A stretch of 52,341 nucleotides of DNA, taken from positions 1 to 52,341 of the forward strand of contig JAKFEY010000097.1 in assembly GCA_036675475.1 (NCBI GenBank), in the 5' to 3' direction. How positions within the stretch are numbered: the first letter of the stretch is position 1; each line of letters starts with the position of its first letter. Positions 13,097 through 21,583 of this stretch are shown in pieces. The notes under the pieces were generated by a model. The model saw nothing but the letters and a program-made list of their open reading frames with translations, did not search any database and was not told the origin of the DNA. The translations under genes and the position numbers were made by a program. The DNA is from JALYRV01 sp036675475 (GTDB lineage Bacteria; Acidobacteriota; Vicinamibacteria; Vicinamibacterales; SCN-69-37).

Positions 13097-14914
13097 ATGA
13101 CGAAGCTGATCCGTCCGCTCCAGGCCTGTGCCGCGCTCTGCGCCGTCGCCGGTGCCGTCCTGTCGGCGCAGACCGCCGACCCGCTCGACCGCACCGCCCG
13201 GCGGTGGGTCGAGAGCGCGATGCGCACGCTCACCCTGGATCAGAAAATCGGCCAGCTCATTACGTCTTCGTCCGAGTCGGTGTTCATCAGCAGCGATTCC
13301 GAAAAGTTCGACGAGCTATCGGCGCGCGTGAAGACCCTCGGCATCGGCGGCATGCACCTGTTCGGCGGCTCGGAAGCCGCGCCCTCAGTGCTGCTCAATC
13401 CGACGTACGGCACCGTGACGCTCGGCCAGCCGTTCGAGGCCGCGTCGCTGCTCAACCGGCTGCAGGCCGCGTCCGCCATTCCGCTGCTCAACACCGCCGA
13501 CTTCGAGGCGGGCGTGGGCTTCCGCATCGCGGGTGCCACCGCGTTTCCGCGCACGATGGCGTTTGGCGCGGCCGGCGACGAGAAGCTCGCGTACGAAGCG
13601 GGACGCGTCACCGCCGTCGAAAGCCGCGCGCTCGGCGTGCACGTGAATTTCGCGCCCGTCGTCGACGTCAACAACAACCCGCGCAATCCCGTCATCAACA
13701 CGCGCGCCTTCGGCGAAAACCCCGACGTCGTCGGCCGCCTGGGCGCCGCGTACGTGCGCGGGCTGCAGGACGGCGGCATGCTCGCCACGCTGAAACATTT
13801 CCCCGGCCACGGCGACACCGACGTCGACTCGCACATCGGCCTTCCGGTAATCACGCATCCGCGCGAGCGCCTCGATCGCACCGAGCTGCCGCCCTTCCGC
13901 GCGGGCATTGCCGCCGGCGCCGCGGCCGTGATGTCGGCGCACGTGCAGATGCCGGCCGTCGATCCCGCCGAGTTCGCGCCCGCCACGCTTTCGCGCGCGG
14001 CCGTTACGGGCCTGCTTCGCGGCGAGCTTGGTTTCACGGGCCTCGTCTACACCGACTCGATGGGCATGGATGCCGTCTCGCGCCGCATGTCGCCCGGCGA
14101 AGCGGCCGCCCGCGCGGTGCACGCCGGCAACGACGTCGTGTTGCATTCGCCTGACGATGCGGCGGCGGTGGCGGGAATCAAGGCGGCGGTTGAGTCGGGG
14201 CAGATTCCGATGGCGCAGATCGACGCGTCGGTGCGCCGCATCCTCGAAGCCAAGGCGAAGCTCGGCCTGCACAAGCAGAAGCTGGTCAGTCTCGAGGAGC
14301 TGCCGCTGAAGGTGGGCACGCGCGCGCACAAGGCCGTGGCGGAAGAAGTCAGCCGGCGCGGCATGACGCTCATCAAGGATGACCGCGCGCAGGTGCCGCT
14401 GAAGATCGCGCGCGACGCGCGCGTGCTGTATCTGTCGGTGCTCGACTATCCGTCGGGCTGGCGCATCGCGGCGCCGAGCCGCACGTTCATTCCCGAGCTG
14501 CGCAAGCGCTGGCCGAACGTGACGTCGATCGAGCTGTCGGATCGCTCCACGCCTTCCGAAATCGAGCTGGTGCGTGCCATGGCCCCGCGCTACGACGCCA
14601 TCGTCGTCTCCATCTTCGTGCGCACGGCCTCATACAGCGGGCGTATGGATCTGGCCCAGCCGCTGATGCGCCTGCTGCAGGAGCTGACGCGCACGACCGC
14701 CGCGTCGAAGCAGCCGTTCGTGACGACGTTTTTCGGCAACCCGTATGTCGCGACGTTCCTGCCCGAGCTGCCGGCGATGCTCATCACCTACGACTTCTAC
14801 GACCTCGCGGAGGCGTCGGCGGTGCGGGCGCTGGCGGGTGAGGCCCCGATCACCGGCAAGCTGCCCATCGACCTGCCCGGTCTTGCCCCCGTTGGCACCG
14901 GCATCGTGCGCTGA
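13097..14914 (+). CDS. Glycoside hydrolase family 3 protein (beta-N-acetylhexosaminidase/NagZ-like)
   Basis: A 605-residue exported enzyme. Residues 1-25 (MTKLIRPLQACAALCAVAGA) are a signal peptide, which selects the ATG at 13097 over the GTG at 13079. The GH3 barrel carries the NagZ loop KHFPGHGDTDVDSH (233-246), with the His/Asp acid-base pair, and D320 (TDSMGMDAV) as the likely nucleophile. Residues about 400-605 are a GH3 C-terminal alpha/beta domain that plain NagZ lacks, so it resembles the larger acidobacterial and Bacteroidota-type enzymes. It probably removes N-acetylglucosamine from muropeptides or chitin fragments in the periplasm. It is transcribed divergently from the nucleotidyltransferase pair. 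Confidence 0.9.
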   Translation: MTKLIRPLQACAALCAVAGAVLSAQTADPLDRTARRWVESAMRTLTLDQKIGQLITSSSESVFISSDSEKFDELSARVKTLGIGGMHLFGGSEAAPSVLLNPTYGTVTLGQPFEAASLLNRLQAASAIPLLNTADFEAGVGFRIAGATAFPRTMAFGAAGDEKLAYEAGRVTAVESRALGVHVNFAPVVDVNNNPRNPVINTRAFGENPDVVGRLGAAYVRGLQDGGMLATLKHFPGHGDTDVDSHIGLPVITHPRERLDRTELPPFRAGIAAGAAAVMSAHVQMPAVDPAEFAPATLSRAAVTGLLRGELGFTGLVYTDSMGMDAVSRRMSPGEAAARAVHAGNDVVLHSPDDAAAVAGIKAAVESGQIPMAQIDASVRRILEAKAKLGLHKQKLVSLEELPLKVGTRAHKAVAEEVSRRGMTLIKDDRAQVPLKIARDARVLYLSVLDYPSGWRIAAPSRTFIPELRKRWPNVTSIELSDRSTPSEIELVRAMAPRYDAIVVSIFVRTASYSGRMDLAQPLMRLLQELTRTTAASKQPFVTTFFGNPYVATFLPELPAMLITYDFYDLAEASAVRALAGEAPITGKLPIDLPGLAPVGTGIVR

Positions 14915-14979
14915 TCGTGATAGGATCTTTTGTTCACGCACCCGCTCTGGACCCGCAGGGGACTCCTTGGCGGCCCTTT

Positions 14980-15056
14980 GCGCCCTTAGCTCAGCTGGAT
15001 AGAGCGTCTGGCTACGAACCAGGAGGTCGCACGTTCGAATCGTGCAGGGCGCACCA
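14980..15056 (+). tRNA. tRNA-Arg (anticodon ACG)
   Basis: A full cloverleaf: acceptor GCGCCCT/AGGGCGC, D-arm AGCTCAGCTGGATAGAGC, anticodon loop CTACGAA with ACG at 15014-15016, and T-arm GCACG-TTCGAAT-CGTGC. CCA is encoded at 15054-15056. The A at position 34 would be converted to inosine by TadA, whose gene is at 19651. Confidence 0.97.
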
Positions 15057-15155
15057 CCTCCCTCATCCGAGGGGTACACTGATTGCTTTTCCTGTAACCG
15101 GCTCCCCCAAAACAGGATTGGTGTGTCCACCCGATATTGCGGTCCCGAGCGAAGA

Positions 15156-15353
15156 ATGCAGCCATCGCCGGCTCGAATCGAGCCCGTGCGTCTGACGCGC
15201 AAGCTGGCGGAGGTGATCGACGGCATCGACCTGTCGGGCCGGCGGGTGGGCGACCGGCTGCCGCTTCATCCGGACGAGGCGCGGGTGCTGATTGCCGAAG
15301 GCTGGGCCGAACCTGTGCCCGACCCCGAGAAGCGCGGATCCGGCTCCGACTAG
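15156..15353 (+). CDS. Small conserved-looking hypothetical protein
   Basis: A 65-residue soluble protein: VRLTRKLAEVIDGIDLSGRR, then a region with Leu/His/Pro, DEARVLIAEGWAEPVPDPEK and an acidic-basic tail. I have seen similar short proteins in acidobacterial genomes, but no function is known to me. A GAGCGAAG sits just before the ATG as a weak ribosome site. It ends 1 base before the GTG of the TRIC channel gene, so both are probably translated from one mRNA that begins downstream of tRNA-Arg. Confidence 0.6.
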   Translation: MQPSPARIEPVRLTRKLAEVIDGIDLSGRRVGDRLPLHPDEARVLIAEGWAEPVPDPEKRGSGSD

Positions 15354-15354
15354 C

Positions 15355-16005
15355 GTGCCCACGCTCCCGCTGCTCCCCGATCTCGCCGCGCTCCCTGTTC
15401 CCGCGTATTACTTCGAGTTGACCGGCACGGCCATCTTCGCCATCACGGGCGTGCTCGTGGTCGCGCGCCGCGGTCTCGACATGTTCGGCGCCCTCGTGTT
15501 CGGCATCGTCACGGCGCTTGGCGGCGGCACGGTGCGCGACCTGATGATTCGCGCGCCGATCTTCTGGTTCGTCGACTTCAACTATGTGTGGGCGGCGATG
15601 CTGGGCGCGCTGCTCGCGTTCTGGGTGGGCGCGCTGTTCCGCAGCACCTATCGCGCGCTGCTGTATTTCGACGCGCTCGGCGCGGCGCTGTTTGCGATTG
15701 CCGCCGCGAGCAAAGTGCTCGGCATGGGTTACGGCGGCCCGATCGCGGTGATGATGGGCATCCTCACGGGCATCGGCGGGGGCTTGATTCGCGACGTGCT
15801 GGCGGGGCGGCAGACGCTGCTGATGTCACGCGAGATTTACGCGACGCCGATCCTGCTGGGCTGCACGGTGTTCGTCGTGCTGCGCGGCATGACCGAGACG
15901 TTCGGGTACGCGGGCTACGTCGGCGCCGCGGCGATCTTCGTGATGCGCGCGCTGGCCATCCGCTACCACCTGGAAATTCCCGGCTGGCTCACGCACCCGC
16001 GGTAG
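15355..16005 (+). CDS. TRIC family cation channel (UPF0126/YicG-like)
   Basis: A 216-residue membrane protein with seven hydrophobic segments. It has the two-fold repeat of the bacterial TRIC/UPF0126 family: GTAIFAITGVLVVARRGLDMFGALVFG with GGGTVRDLM, and again FAIAAASKVLG with GIGGGLIRDVL. Bacterial homologues form trimeric monovalent cation channels. The GTG at 15355 is chosen because it directly follows the preceding stop and gives a protein of family length; the upstream reading frame lies inside the previous gene. The TAG stop lies in a GGTAG palindromic element that separates it from the convergent HAD gene. Confidence 0.88.
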   Translation: MPTLPLLPDLAALPVPAYYFELTGTAIFAITGVLVVARRGLDMFGALVFGIVTALGGGTVRDLMIRAPIFWFVDFNYVWAAMLGALLAFWVGALFRSTYRALLYFDALGAALFAIAAASKVLGMGYGGPIAVMMGILTGIGGGLIRDVLAGRQTLLMSREIYATPILLGCTVFVVLRGMTETFGYAGYVGAAAIFVMRALAIRYHLEIPGWLTHPR

Positions 16006-16038
16006 GCCGGGGCGGTAGGCCGGGGCTTCAGCCCCGGC
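16001..16038 (+). repeat. GGTAG palindromic element with a duplicated arm
   Basis: GGTAGGCCGGGGC occurs twice in tandem (16001-16013, 16014-16026), followed by TTCA and GCCCCGGC. The second copy gives a perfect 8-bp hairpin with a TTCA loop (16019-16038). The first TAG is the stop of the TRIC gene. It lies between convergent genes and could end transcription from both sides. Confidence 0.8.
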
Positions 16039-16044
16039 GGGCGG

Positions 16045-16749
16045 TCACGCCAACCGATCCAGCAGCCCTGGCAGCTCGCGGATGTGCGCGACTTCGTGGA
16101 AGCGCGCGCGCGGCAGCCCGGCGAGCGCGCCCGGATCCACGCGCTCGTGCACCCATTCCATGACGTAGGGCACGTGCGCGGCGTGGCCGCCGGCCTCGAG
16201 CACGGGCAGCACGTCGGACTTCAATGAGTTGCCGGCCATCAGGAACCGATCCGGCGCCACGCCGTAGCGCGTGAACACGCGCTCGTACGCGCCGCGCGTT
16301 TTCTCCGAGACGATTTCAATGCCGGTGAAGTGCTGGCCGAGGCCCGAGCGCGCGAGCTTCGTTTCCTGATCGAGCAGATCGCCTTTGGTGACCAGCACGA
16401 GCGGCACGCGCGCCGCGAGCGACTCGATGGTCTCTTCGACGCCGTCGAGCAGTTCGATGGGGTAGGCGAGCATGGCGCGGCCCCAGTCGATGATGGTGCG
16501 CACGTCGGCGCTCTCGAGCCGGCCATCCGTCAGCTCGATGGCCGTTTCGATCATCGACAGCACGAAGCCCTTCACGCCGTACCCGAAATGCTGAAGGTTG
16601 CGATGTTCGGTGGCGTTGAGGCGATCGGTCAGGTCCGGATCGAGGCCATATTTCGACAGCAGCGCGCCGAGCCGGTCGCGCGTGGTCGTGAAGTTGGGCT
16701 CGTTGTGCCACAGCGTGTCGTCGGCATCGAGCGCGAGAAGATCGATCAT
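16045..16749 (-). CDS. HAD family hydrolase
   Basis: A 234-residue haloacid dehalogenase-superfamily phosphatase. Motif I is LDADDTLWHNE (D8/D10, nucleophile and acid). A helical cap follows (about 20-95). Motif II is LVLVTKG (Thr), motif III the Lys in SEKTRGAY, and motif IV resembles the MAGNSLKSDVLP Asp region. The size and type-I cap suggest a small-molecule phosphatase (FMN or phosphoglycolate-like), but the substrate cannot be read. No Shine-Dalgarno is seen; a GGTAG palindrome lies right before the start, so expression may depend on readthrough from the kinase gene upstream. Confidence 0.87.
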   Translation of the reverse strand: MIDLLALDADDTLWHNEPNFTTTRDRLGALLSKYGLDPDLTDRLNATEHRNLQHFGYGVKGFVLSMIETAIELTDGRLESADVRTIIDWGRAMLAYPIELLDGVEETIESLAARVPLVLVTKGDLLDQETKLARSGLGQHFTGIEIVSEKTRGAYERVFTRYGVAPDRFLMAGNSLKSDVLPVLEAGGHAAHVPYVMEWVHERVDPGALAGLPRARFHEVAHIRELPGLLDRLA

Positions 16750-16751
16750 GG

Positions 16752-16776
16752 GGTAGCGCAGGCCTTCAGGCCTGCG
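16752..16776 (+). repeat. GGTAG palindromic element between the kinase and HAD genes
   Basis: GGTAG followed by a perfect 8-bp hairpin, CGCAGGCC-TTCA-GGCCTGCG, identical in its 25 bases to the element at 20117. A related imperfect hairpin with the same TTCA loop (about 16784-16805) follows, and its loop contains the kinase stop codon. Confidence 0.85.
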
Positions 16777-16793
16777 TGCGGTGGCGCGGCCCT

Positions 16794-19526
16794 TCAGGGC
16801 CCGCGTTTCCTCTGCCAGTTGCTGATCAGTACCACGTCGGCCGTGCCCTCTTCACGCACGAAGGCGAGGCGGCCGTCGGGCATCCAGTCGTACGAGCCGA
16901 AGATGCCCTCGGTGAACTTCGTGAGCGGCACCGGCGAGCCGCCGTCGAGGCCGATGGCATAGAGGTTGGTCACGCCGCCGGCGTTGCGGCGATACGTGAG
17001 CCGCCGGCCGTCAGGATGCCACCGGAAATCGGTGCCGCTGCCCCAGGGCACGTCCACGATGGCGGCCCCGCCCTCGACCGGCGCGATTTTCAGCCGCAGC
17101 TCCATCTGCGCGTTCGCCTGCCACTCGAAGTACTGGATGTACCGGCCATCCGGCGACAGCTTCGGGAAGTTCCAGCCGCGATCGGTGACTCGACGCGGCG
17201 TGCCGCCCTCGAGCGGCTGCACCCAGATCTCGCTGCCGCGATTGGTCGTATAGGAGAGCATGCGGCCGTCGCCCGACAGCGACGCCCGATCTTCTCCCTC
17301 GCCCTTCGTGACCGGGCGCAGATTCGAGCCGTCGGCATTGACGGCATGGATCCGCGACGGCGCGCCCGTGCCTTCCACGGTGAACACGATCGTCCTGCCA
17401 TCGTCCGAAATGACGGGGTCGAAGTTTTCGCGCGTGCGCGACACCACCCGCGGCGTTGCGCCCGGTGTGTCGACGACGGCGACGACCATCGCGTTGTCCT
17501 TGACGTAGTTGAGCACCATCGCGCCCGACCGGGCCAGATCGATGTCGTTGATGCCGGAGATCCCGGCGAGCGGCAGGGGCGAGCCGGGTCCGCCGGCGCC
17601 GGGATCGGCGGCCATCAGCGCTGTTCGAGGGTCGCCTTTCACGGCGGCGATCTGTGATCCGTCGCGGGTGAGCGACAGCGAGCGGTAGCTGCTCAGGTCG
17701 TTGGTGATCCGCACCGGCGCGCCATCGGGGTACGGCTGCAGCCAGATCTGCTCGCGTGCCGTGTCGGCGTCGACCGCCGTCGCGATCATCGCGCTGGCGT
17801 CGGGCAGAAACGCGAGGTCGAAAATCATGAAGCGCCGGATGTCGCCGACGCGCCGGGTCTGGCCGGTGGCGATGTCGATTTCCATCGGGACGGCGTTCCA
17901 CACCGGGGTCATCTCAATGGTCGGCGCGATGATTTTCGTGCCGTCGGGCGACCAGGCCGGATGTTCGATGTCGAGATATCGGGGGAACGAGGCGATGGTG
18001 CGCTCGTTCGATCCATCGGCGTTGACGGTCACGATCTTGTTGACGCGCTCGGCCGGCACGCCGCGGCCGAAGGCCAGCTGCGAGCCGTCCGGCGAAAACG
18101 CCACGGTGGTATCGACGTCGTACGCCACTTTGCGCGGCGCGCCGCCGAGCGCCGGCACCGCGTACAGCCACGCGAACGAGAGGGTCGCCCTCGTGTCCTC
18201 GATACTGGTGTAATAGATGTAGCTGCCGTCGGGCGAGAACGTCAGCGCGCGCAGCGGCATCATTTGATCGGGCAGGATGCGCACGTCGCTGCCGGTGGCG
18301 ACCTGGCGCATCCACAGTGAGTACTGCCCATCCTCGGCCCGCACGATGTACGCCACGTACTTGCCGTCAGGCGAAATGGCGGCACGCTGCACGCGGCCCG
18401 ACGAGGTCAGCGGCCGGATCGTCATCGTCTCGAACGCCACCGGGCCGGCGCTGCCGCCGCGGCCCTTCTGCCACTGATAGCCGCCCGCGGCGAGCGCGGC
18501 GATGGCCAGCACCGCGACGGCCGCGATGGCGCCTTTCGAGCGGCCGCTCATTGCCTGCGGCAGCGCCGCGATGGCGCCGGCCGATCCCGAGCTGGTCGTC
18601 GACGACGCCATCGACAGCTGCTCGAACTCCTCGACGATTTCGCCAAGCTCGATGGCGACGTCCTTCATCGACTGGAAGCGGCGGTCGGGTTCCTTCGCGA
18701 GGCACCGGCGAATCGTGCGCCGCAGCTCCGCGGGCACCGACGGATTGATGTCGGCGATCGGCTCCGGCTTGTCGTGCAGGATGCGGTGCATCACCTCGAC
18801 GTCGGAATCGGCGGCGAACGGCCGCCGCCGCGTGGCGGCCTCGTAGAGGATGGCGCCGAGCGCGAAGATGTCGGACCGGTGATCGGCGGCCTTGCCCTGC
18901 ACCTGTTCGGGCGACATGTAGCCGACCGTGCCGAGGATCACGCCGTCGCGCGTGTCGTCGCGCGCGGGCATCGTGCGCGTGGCGTCGGACGCCTCGGCGG
19001 TGGCGGTCAGCTTCGCGAGGCCGAAGTCCAGCACCTTCGCGAAGCCGTCGGCCGACACCATGATGTTTTCGGGCTTCAGATCGCGGTGCACGATGCCGGC
19101 GGCGTGCGCCTTCGACAGGCCTTCGGCCGCCTGCGCGATGTGCGTCAGCAGCACGCGCAGCGGCGTCTGATCGTGATGAATGCGCGCCTTGAGCGTCGCG
19201 CCCTCCACCAGCTCCATCGCGATGTAGTGAATCGGATCCGCGCCTTCCTGCGGCGCGCCGTCCGGCCCCATCAGCGGCGCCTGTCCGATTTCGTAGATGG
19301 TGACGATGTGCGGGTGGTTGAGGGAGGAGGCGGCGCGCGCTTCCTGGATGAAGCGGCGCGTGCGCTCTTCGTTGCGCACGAGATGCGTGGGCAGCACCTT
19401 GAGCGCGATGGTGCGTCCGAGCACGGTGTCGTGCGCCTTGTAGACCTCGCCCATCCCGCCGGCGCCGAGGCGGGCGATGATGGTGTAGTGCGCGACGGTC
19501 GCTCCGGGTTCGATGGCGTGGGGCAT
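16794..19526 (-). CDS. Ser/Thr protein kinase with TM helix and PD40/TolB-like propeller
   Basis: A 910-residue receptor kinase. The Hanks-type kinase domain (about 14-280) is intact: GAGGMG (21-26), K43, HRDLKPEN (D149), DFG (167-169), and the activation-loop end GTVGYMSPEQ. A single TM lies at about 332-350. Residues about 370-905 are repeated PD40/WD40-like blades (SPDGKYVAYIV, SPDGSQLAFG, SPDGTKIIAP), predicted outside the cytoplasmic membrane as a sensing propeller. This architecture is typical of Acidobacteriota. A -10-like TACAAT lies about 23 bases before the ATG, with GGAAG as ribosome site. Phosphorylation targets are unknown; no phosphatase gene is adjacent. Confidence 0.95.
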   Translation of the reverse strand: MPHAIEPGATVAHYTIIARLGAGGMGEVYKAHDTVLGRTIALKVLPTHLVRNEERTRRFIQEARAASSLNHPHIVTIYEIGQAPLMGPDGAPQEGADPIHYIAMELVEGATLKARIHHDQTPLRVLLTHIAQAAEGLSKAHAAGIVHRDLKPENIMVSADGFAKVLDFGLAKLTATAEASDATRTMPARDDTRDGVILGTVGYMSPEQVQGKAADHRSDIFALGAILYEAATRRRPFAADSDVEVMHRILHDKPEPIADINPSVPAELRRTIRRCLAKEPDRRFQSMKDVAIELGEIVEEFEQLSMASSTTSSGSAGAIAALPQAMSGRSKGAIAAVAVLAIAALAAGGYQWQKGRGGSAGPVAFETMTIRPLTSSGRVQRAAISPDGKYVAYIVRAEDGQYSLWMRQVATGSDVRILPDQMMPLRALTFSPDGSYIYYTSIEDTRATLSFAWLYAVPALGGAPRKVAYDVDTTVAFSPDGSQLAFGRGVPAERVNKIVTVNADGSNERTIASFPRYLDIEHPAWSPDGTKIIAPTIEMTPVWNAVPMEIDIATGQTRRVGDIRRFMIFDLAFLPDASAMIATAVDADTAREQIWLQPYPDGAPVRITNDLSSYRSLSLTRDGSQIAAVKGDPRTALMAADPGAGGPGSPLPLAGISGINDIDLARSGAMVLNYVKDNAMVVAVVDTPGATPRVVSRTRENFDPVISDDGRTIVFTVEGTGAPSRIHAVNADGSNLRPVTKGEGEDRASLSGDGRMLSYTTNRGSEIWVQPLEGGTPRRVTDRGWNFPKLSPDGRYIQYFEWQANAQMELRLKIAPVEGGAAIVDVPWGSGTDFRWHPDGRRLTYRRNAGGVTNLYAIGLDGGSPVPLTKFTEGIFGSYDWMPDGRLAFVREEGTADVVLISNWQRKRGP

Positions 19527-19650
19527 GACGCTTCCAGGGGGGCGGCGCCATTGTATTACGGCGCCGGGGCGGGGATTCGACGTGGTGGGGGCCTGATGTT
19601 AGAATTGACAGTTCAGGCTGCAGGAAATGAGGCTGCCGGGGCATTCACGC

Positions 19651-20121
19651 ATGCATGAGGCCGGCGCCATTCGGGAAGTTCAGGAACGGCTGATGCGAGA
19701 AGCGCTCGGCCTGGCGGACGAGGCGGCCCGCGCCGGCGAAGTGCCGGTGGGCGCGCTGGTGGTGATGGGCGGCGAAGTGGTTGGCCGCGGATTCAACCGG
19801 CCCATTTCGGCGCACGATCCCACGGCGCATGCGGAGATCGTGGCGCTGCGCGACGCGGCGGCGCGCACGGGGAACTATCGGCTGGCGGGCGCGGAGTTGT
19901 TCGTGACCGTCGAGCCGTGCGCGATGTGCGCGGGCGCCATGATGCACGCGCGGATTGCGACGCTGATTTACGGCACGCCGGAGCCGCGCACCGGCGCGAT
20001 CGAATCAGCGATGCGGATGCAGGAGCATCCGGCATTCAACCACCGCTTCACGGTGGTCAGCGGCATTCTGGCAGCCGAATGCCGCGCGACGCTGCAGTCG
20101 TTCTTTCGAGAGCGGCGGTAG
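19651..20121 (+). CDS. tadA: tRNA-specific adenosine deaminase TadA
   Basis: A 156-residue zinc deaminase that converts A34 to inosine in tRNA-Arg(ACG), the tRNA found at 14980. Zinc ligands are H60 (HAE, with E62 as proton shuttle), C90 and C93 (PCAMC). The N-terminus is uncertain. ATG 19651 gives 14 residues before MREALGLADEAA, matching E. coli TadA best; ATG 19627 (8 residues longer) and ATG 19693 (14 shorter, with AGGA upstream) are alternatives. The TAG stop is part of a GGTAG palindrome. tRNA-Ser follows on the same strand. Confidence 0.93.
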   Translation: MHEAGAIREVQERLMREALGLADEAARAGEVPVGALVVMGGEVVGRGFNRPISAHDPTAHAEIVALRDAAARTGNYRLAGAELFVTVEPCAMCAGAMMHARIATLIYGTPEPRTGAIESAMRMQEHPAFNHRFTVVSGILAAECRATLQSFFRERR

Positions 20122-20141
20122 CGCAGGCCTTCAGGCCTGCG
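20117..20141 (+). repeat. GGTAG palindromic element at the end of tadA
   Basis: GGTAG plus CGCAGGCC-TTCA-GGCCTGCG, a perfect 8-bp stem. All 25 bases match the element at 16752. The TAG is the tadA stop codon. It may act as a terminator before tRNA-Ser. Confidence 0.85.
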
Positions 20142-20164
20142 GGTCAGGCAAGACACACCTCTGC

Positions 20165-20255
20165 GGAGAGGTACCGAAGTGGTCGTAACGGGGGCGCCTC
20201 GAAAGCGTCTTGTCGCGCAAGCGGCACGTGGGTTCGAATCCCACCCTCTCCGCCA
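20165..20255 (+). tRNA. tRNA-Ser (anticodon CGA)
   Basis: A class II tRNA: acceptor GGAGAGG/CCTCTCC, discriminator G, CCA encoded at 20253-20255, anticodon CGA at 20200-20202 in loop CTCGAAA, a long variable arm, and T-arm GTGGG-TTCGAAT-CCCAC. It reads UCG codons. Confidence 0.96.
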
Positions 20256-20448
20256 ATTTCTACTGCACAATTTCCTCAGCATTTCGTTGGGACGATCGAG
20301 AGATCGATTCTCTCTGCCTAAGCGTCCTGAGGGCGCGGGTTTCCGCACGTTTCGGCCCGCCTCCGTGAGCAATTCGCGTCGAATTCCATATTTGCGCGTC
20401 ATTCGACGTCGGGCGGCGAAGCGTGACGCTGCGGGTCGCCACAAGCCT

Positions 20449-20454
20449 TACAAT
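20449..20454 (+). promoter_or_regulatory. -10 box of hicBA, probably leaderless
   Basis: TACAAT ends 7 bases before the hicB ATG, so transcription would begin at or beside the start codon. There is no Shine-Dalgarno (ATAAAACCC). No convincing -35 is seen. Confidence 0.5.
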
Positions 20455-20461
20455 AAAACCC

Positions 20462-20689
20462 ATGAAGACGGCTCGCCAGCTCACTGCCATCATCGAACGC
20501 GAGGACGATACTTATGTGGCGCTCTGTCCGGAGCTGGACATCGCGAGCCAGGGCGACACGGTTGAGTCGGCCAGACAGAATTTGGTTGAAGCGCTCGAGC
20601 TGTTCTTCGAGTCCGCCGACGCCACCGAAGTCGCACGTCGCCTGCACGGCGAAGTGTTCGTGACCCGCGTCGAGGTGATGGTTGGGTAA
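20462..20689 (+). CDS. hicB: HicB family antitoxin
   Basis: A 75-residue HicB-type antitoxin with the partial RNase-H-like fold: TAIIEREDDTYVALCPELDIASQGDTVESA is split between strands, and LVEALELFFE is the usual helix. It lacks the C-terminal DNA-binding extension of long HicB proteins, so autoregulation would need another route. It neutralises HicA, whose gene overlaps its end by 8 bases. The order is antitoxin first, the reverse of E. coli hicAB. Composition is less GC-rich than its neighbours. Confidence 0.9.
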   Translation: MKTARQLTAIIEREDDTYVALCPELDIASQGDTVESARQNLVEALELFFESADATEVARRLHGEVFVTRVEVMVG

Positions 20690-20903
20690 ACTTCGCGTCC
20701 TCTCAGGCCGCGACGTTTGCAGAATCCTGGAGGCGGAAGGGTTCACGGAAGTTCGGCACCGCGGCAGTCACATTGTCATGCAGAGGCGCGTGGGGAACAC
20801 CACGACGACAGTGCCCGTGCCGGATCACAAGGAACTCAAGGTGGGCACTCTTAGCAGCATCATTCGACAGTCCGGTCTCGCACGCAGCATGTTCGAGGGC
20901 TAA
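20682..20903 (+). CDS. hicA: HicA family mRNA interferase toxin
   Basis: A 73-residue HicA. The double-stranded RNA-binding-like fold is recognised by GRDVCRILEAEGF, the catalytic His in RHRGSHIVMQ, and VPVPDHKELKVGTLSSIIRQSGL. It cleaves mRNA when free of HicB. The start is TTG at 20682 inside the end of hicB, an arrangement that would keep toxin output low relative to antitoxin. All expected residues are present, so the pair looks functional. Confidence 0.92.
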   Translation: MGKLRVLSGRDVCRILEAEGFTEVRHRGSHIVMQRRVGNTTTTVPVPDHKELKVGTLSSIIRQSGLARSMFEG

Positions 20904-20925
20904 CCGGGGCCGGCGTTAGGTGTTC

Positions 20926-21573
20926 ATGAGAGCAAGGCGTTCAACTGCCGGAACACGACATCGGCCGCCCGCCGATTGGGTGCATCAATTCCTCATCGTG
21001 CTCTCCAACACCGATCCGCTGGTGTGGCGACGCATCCAGGTTCCCGCCTCCTATTCTTTCTGGGATCTTCACGTCGCCATCCAGGACGCGATGGGCTGGT
21101 TGGATTGCCATCTGCACGAGTTCACGGTCGTCCTGGATTCCAAGTCCGGACGGATCGGACGGTTCGGGATTCCCGTAGATGACATGCTCGAACAGCCACC
21201 GATTCGACCCGGCTGGACCGTGAAGGTCTCGGACGTACTCGACCGCGGTGACCTCCCGATGCTCTACGTCTACGACTTCGGAGACGAGTGGCGGCACATG
21301 ATGGTGTACGAGGGAGGCGCCCAACTCGACCGGAGCGTGAAGTACCCGCGTTGCGTCTCAGGCGGCAGGAAATGCCCGCCCGAGGACTGCGGCGGCGTGG
21401 ACGGCTACGTTGAGTTGCTGGAGGCCATTCGCGATCCAAAACACGAACGCCACACTGAACTACTCGAATGGTTGGGTGGGGACTTCGATCCCGATGAGTT
21501 CAACCCGAAAACGTTGCACTTCGCTGATCCGAAGAAGCGATGGAAGGCTGCTTTCGAGGACTCTCCCGAGTAA
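20926..21573 (+). CDS. pRiA4b ORF-3-like domain protein
   Basis: A 215-residue protein of the plasmid pRiA4b ORF-3 family (PF07929). Typical motifs are HQFLIVLSNTDPLVWRRIQVP, SFWDLHVAIQDAMGWLDCHLHEF, YVYDFGDEWRHMMVYE and the Cys-rich YPRCVSGGRKCPPEDCGG that precedes GYVELLEAI. The function of the family is unknown; it is common on plasmids and islands. GTG at 20920 would add two residues; ATG 20926 is used here. It follows hicA by 22 bases and shares its lower GC, consistent with acquisition together. Confidence 0.85.
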   Translation: MRARRSTAGTRHRPPADWVHQFLIVLSNTDPLVWRRIQVPASYSFWDLHVAIQDAMGWLDCHLHEFTVVLDSKSGRIGRFGIPVDDMLEQPPIRPGWTVKVSDVLDRGDLPMLYVYDFGDEWRHMMVYEGGAQLDRSVKYPRCVSGGRKCPPEDCGGVDGYVELLEAIRDPKHERHTELLEWLGGDFDPDEFNPKTLHFADPKKRWKAAFEDSPE

Positions 21574-21583
21574 CCGAAATGCA

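Noticed and set aside
20898..20922. CTAAC...GTTAGGTG around the hicA-pRiA4 junction, resembling an integron attC site
   Set aside because: GTTAGGT fits the R' core and the cargo genes are typical of cassettes, but only about 10 bases separate the two cores and no L boxes or long stem are present; real attC sites are over 50 bases long.
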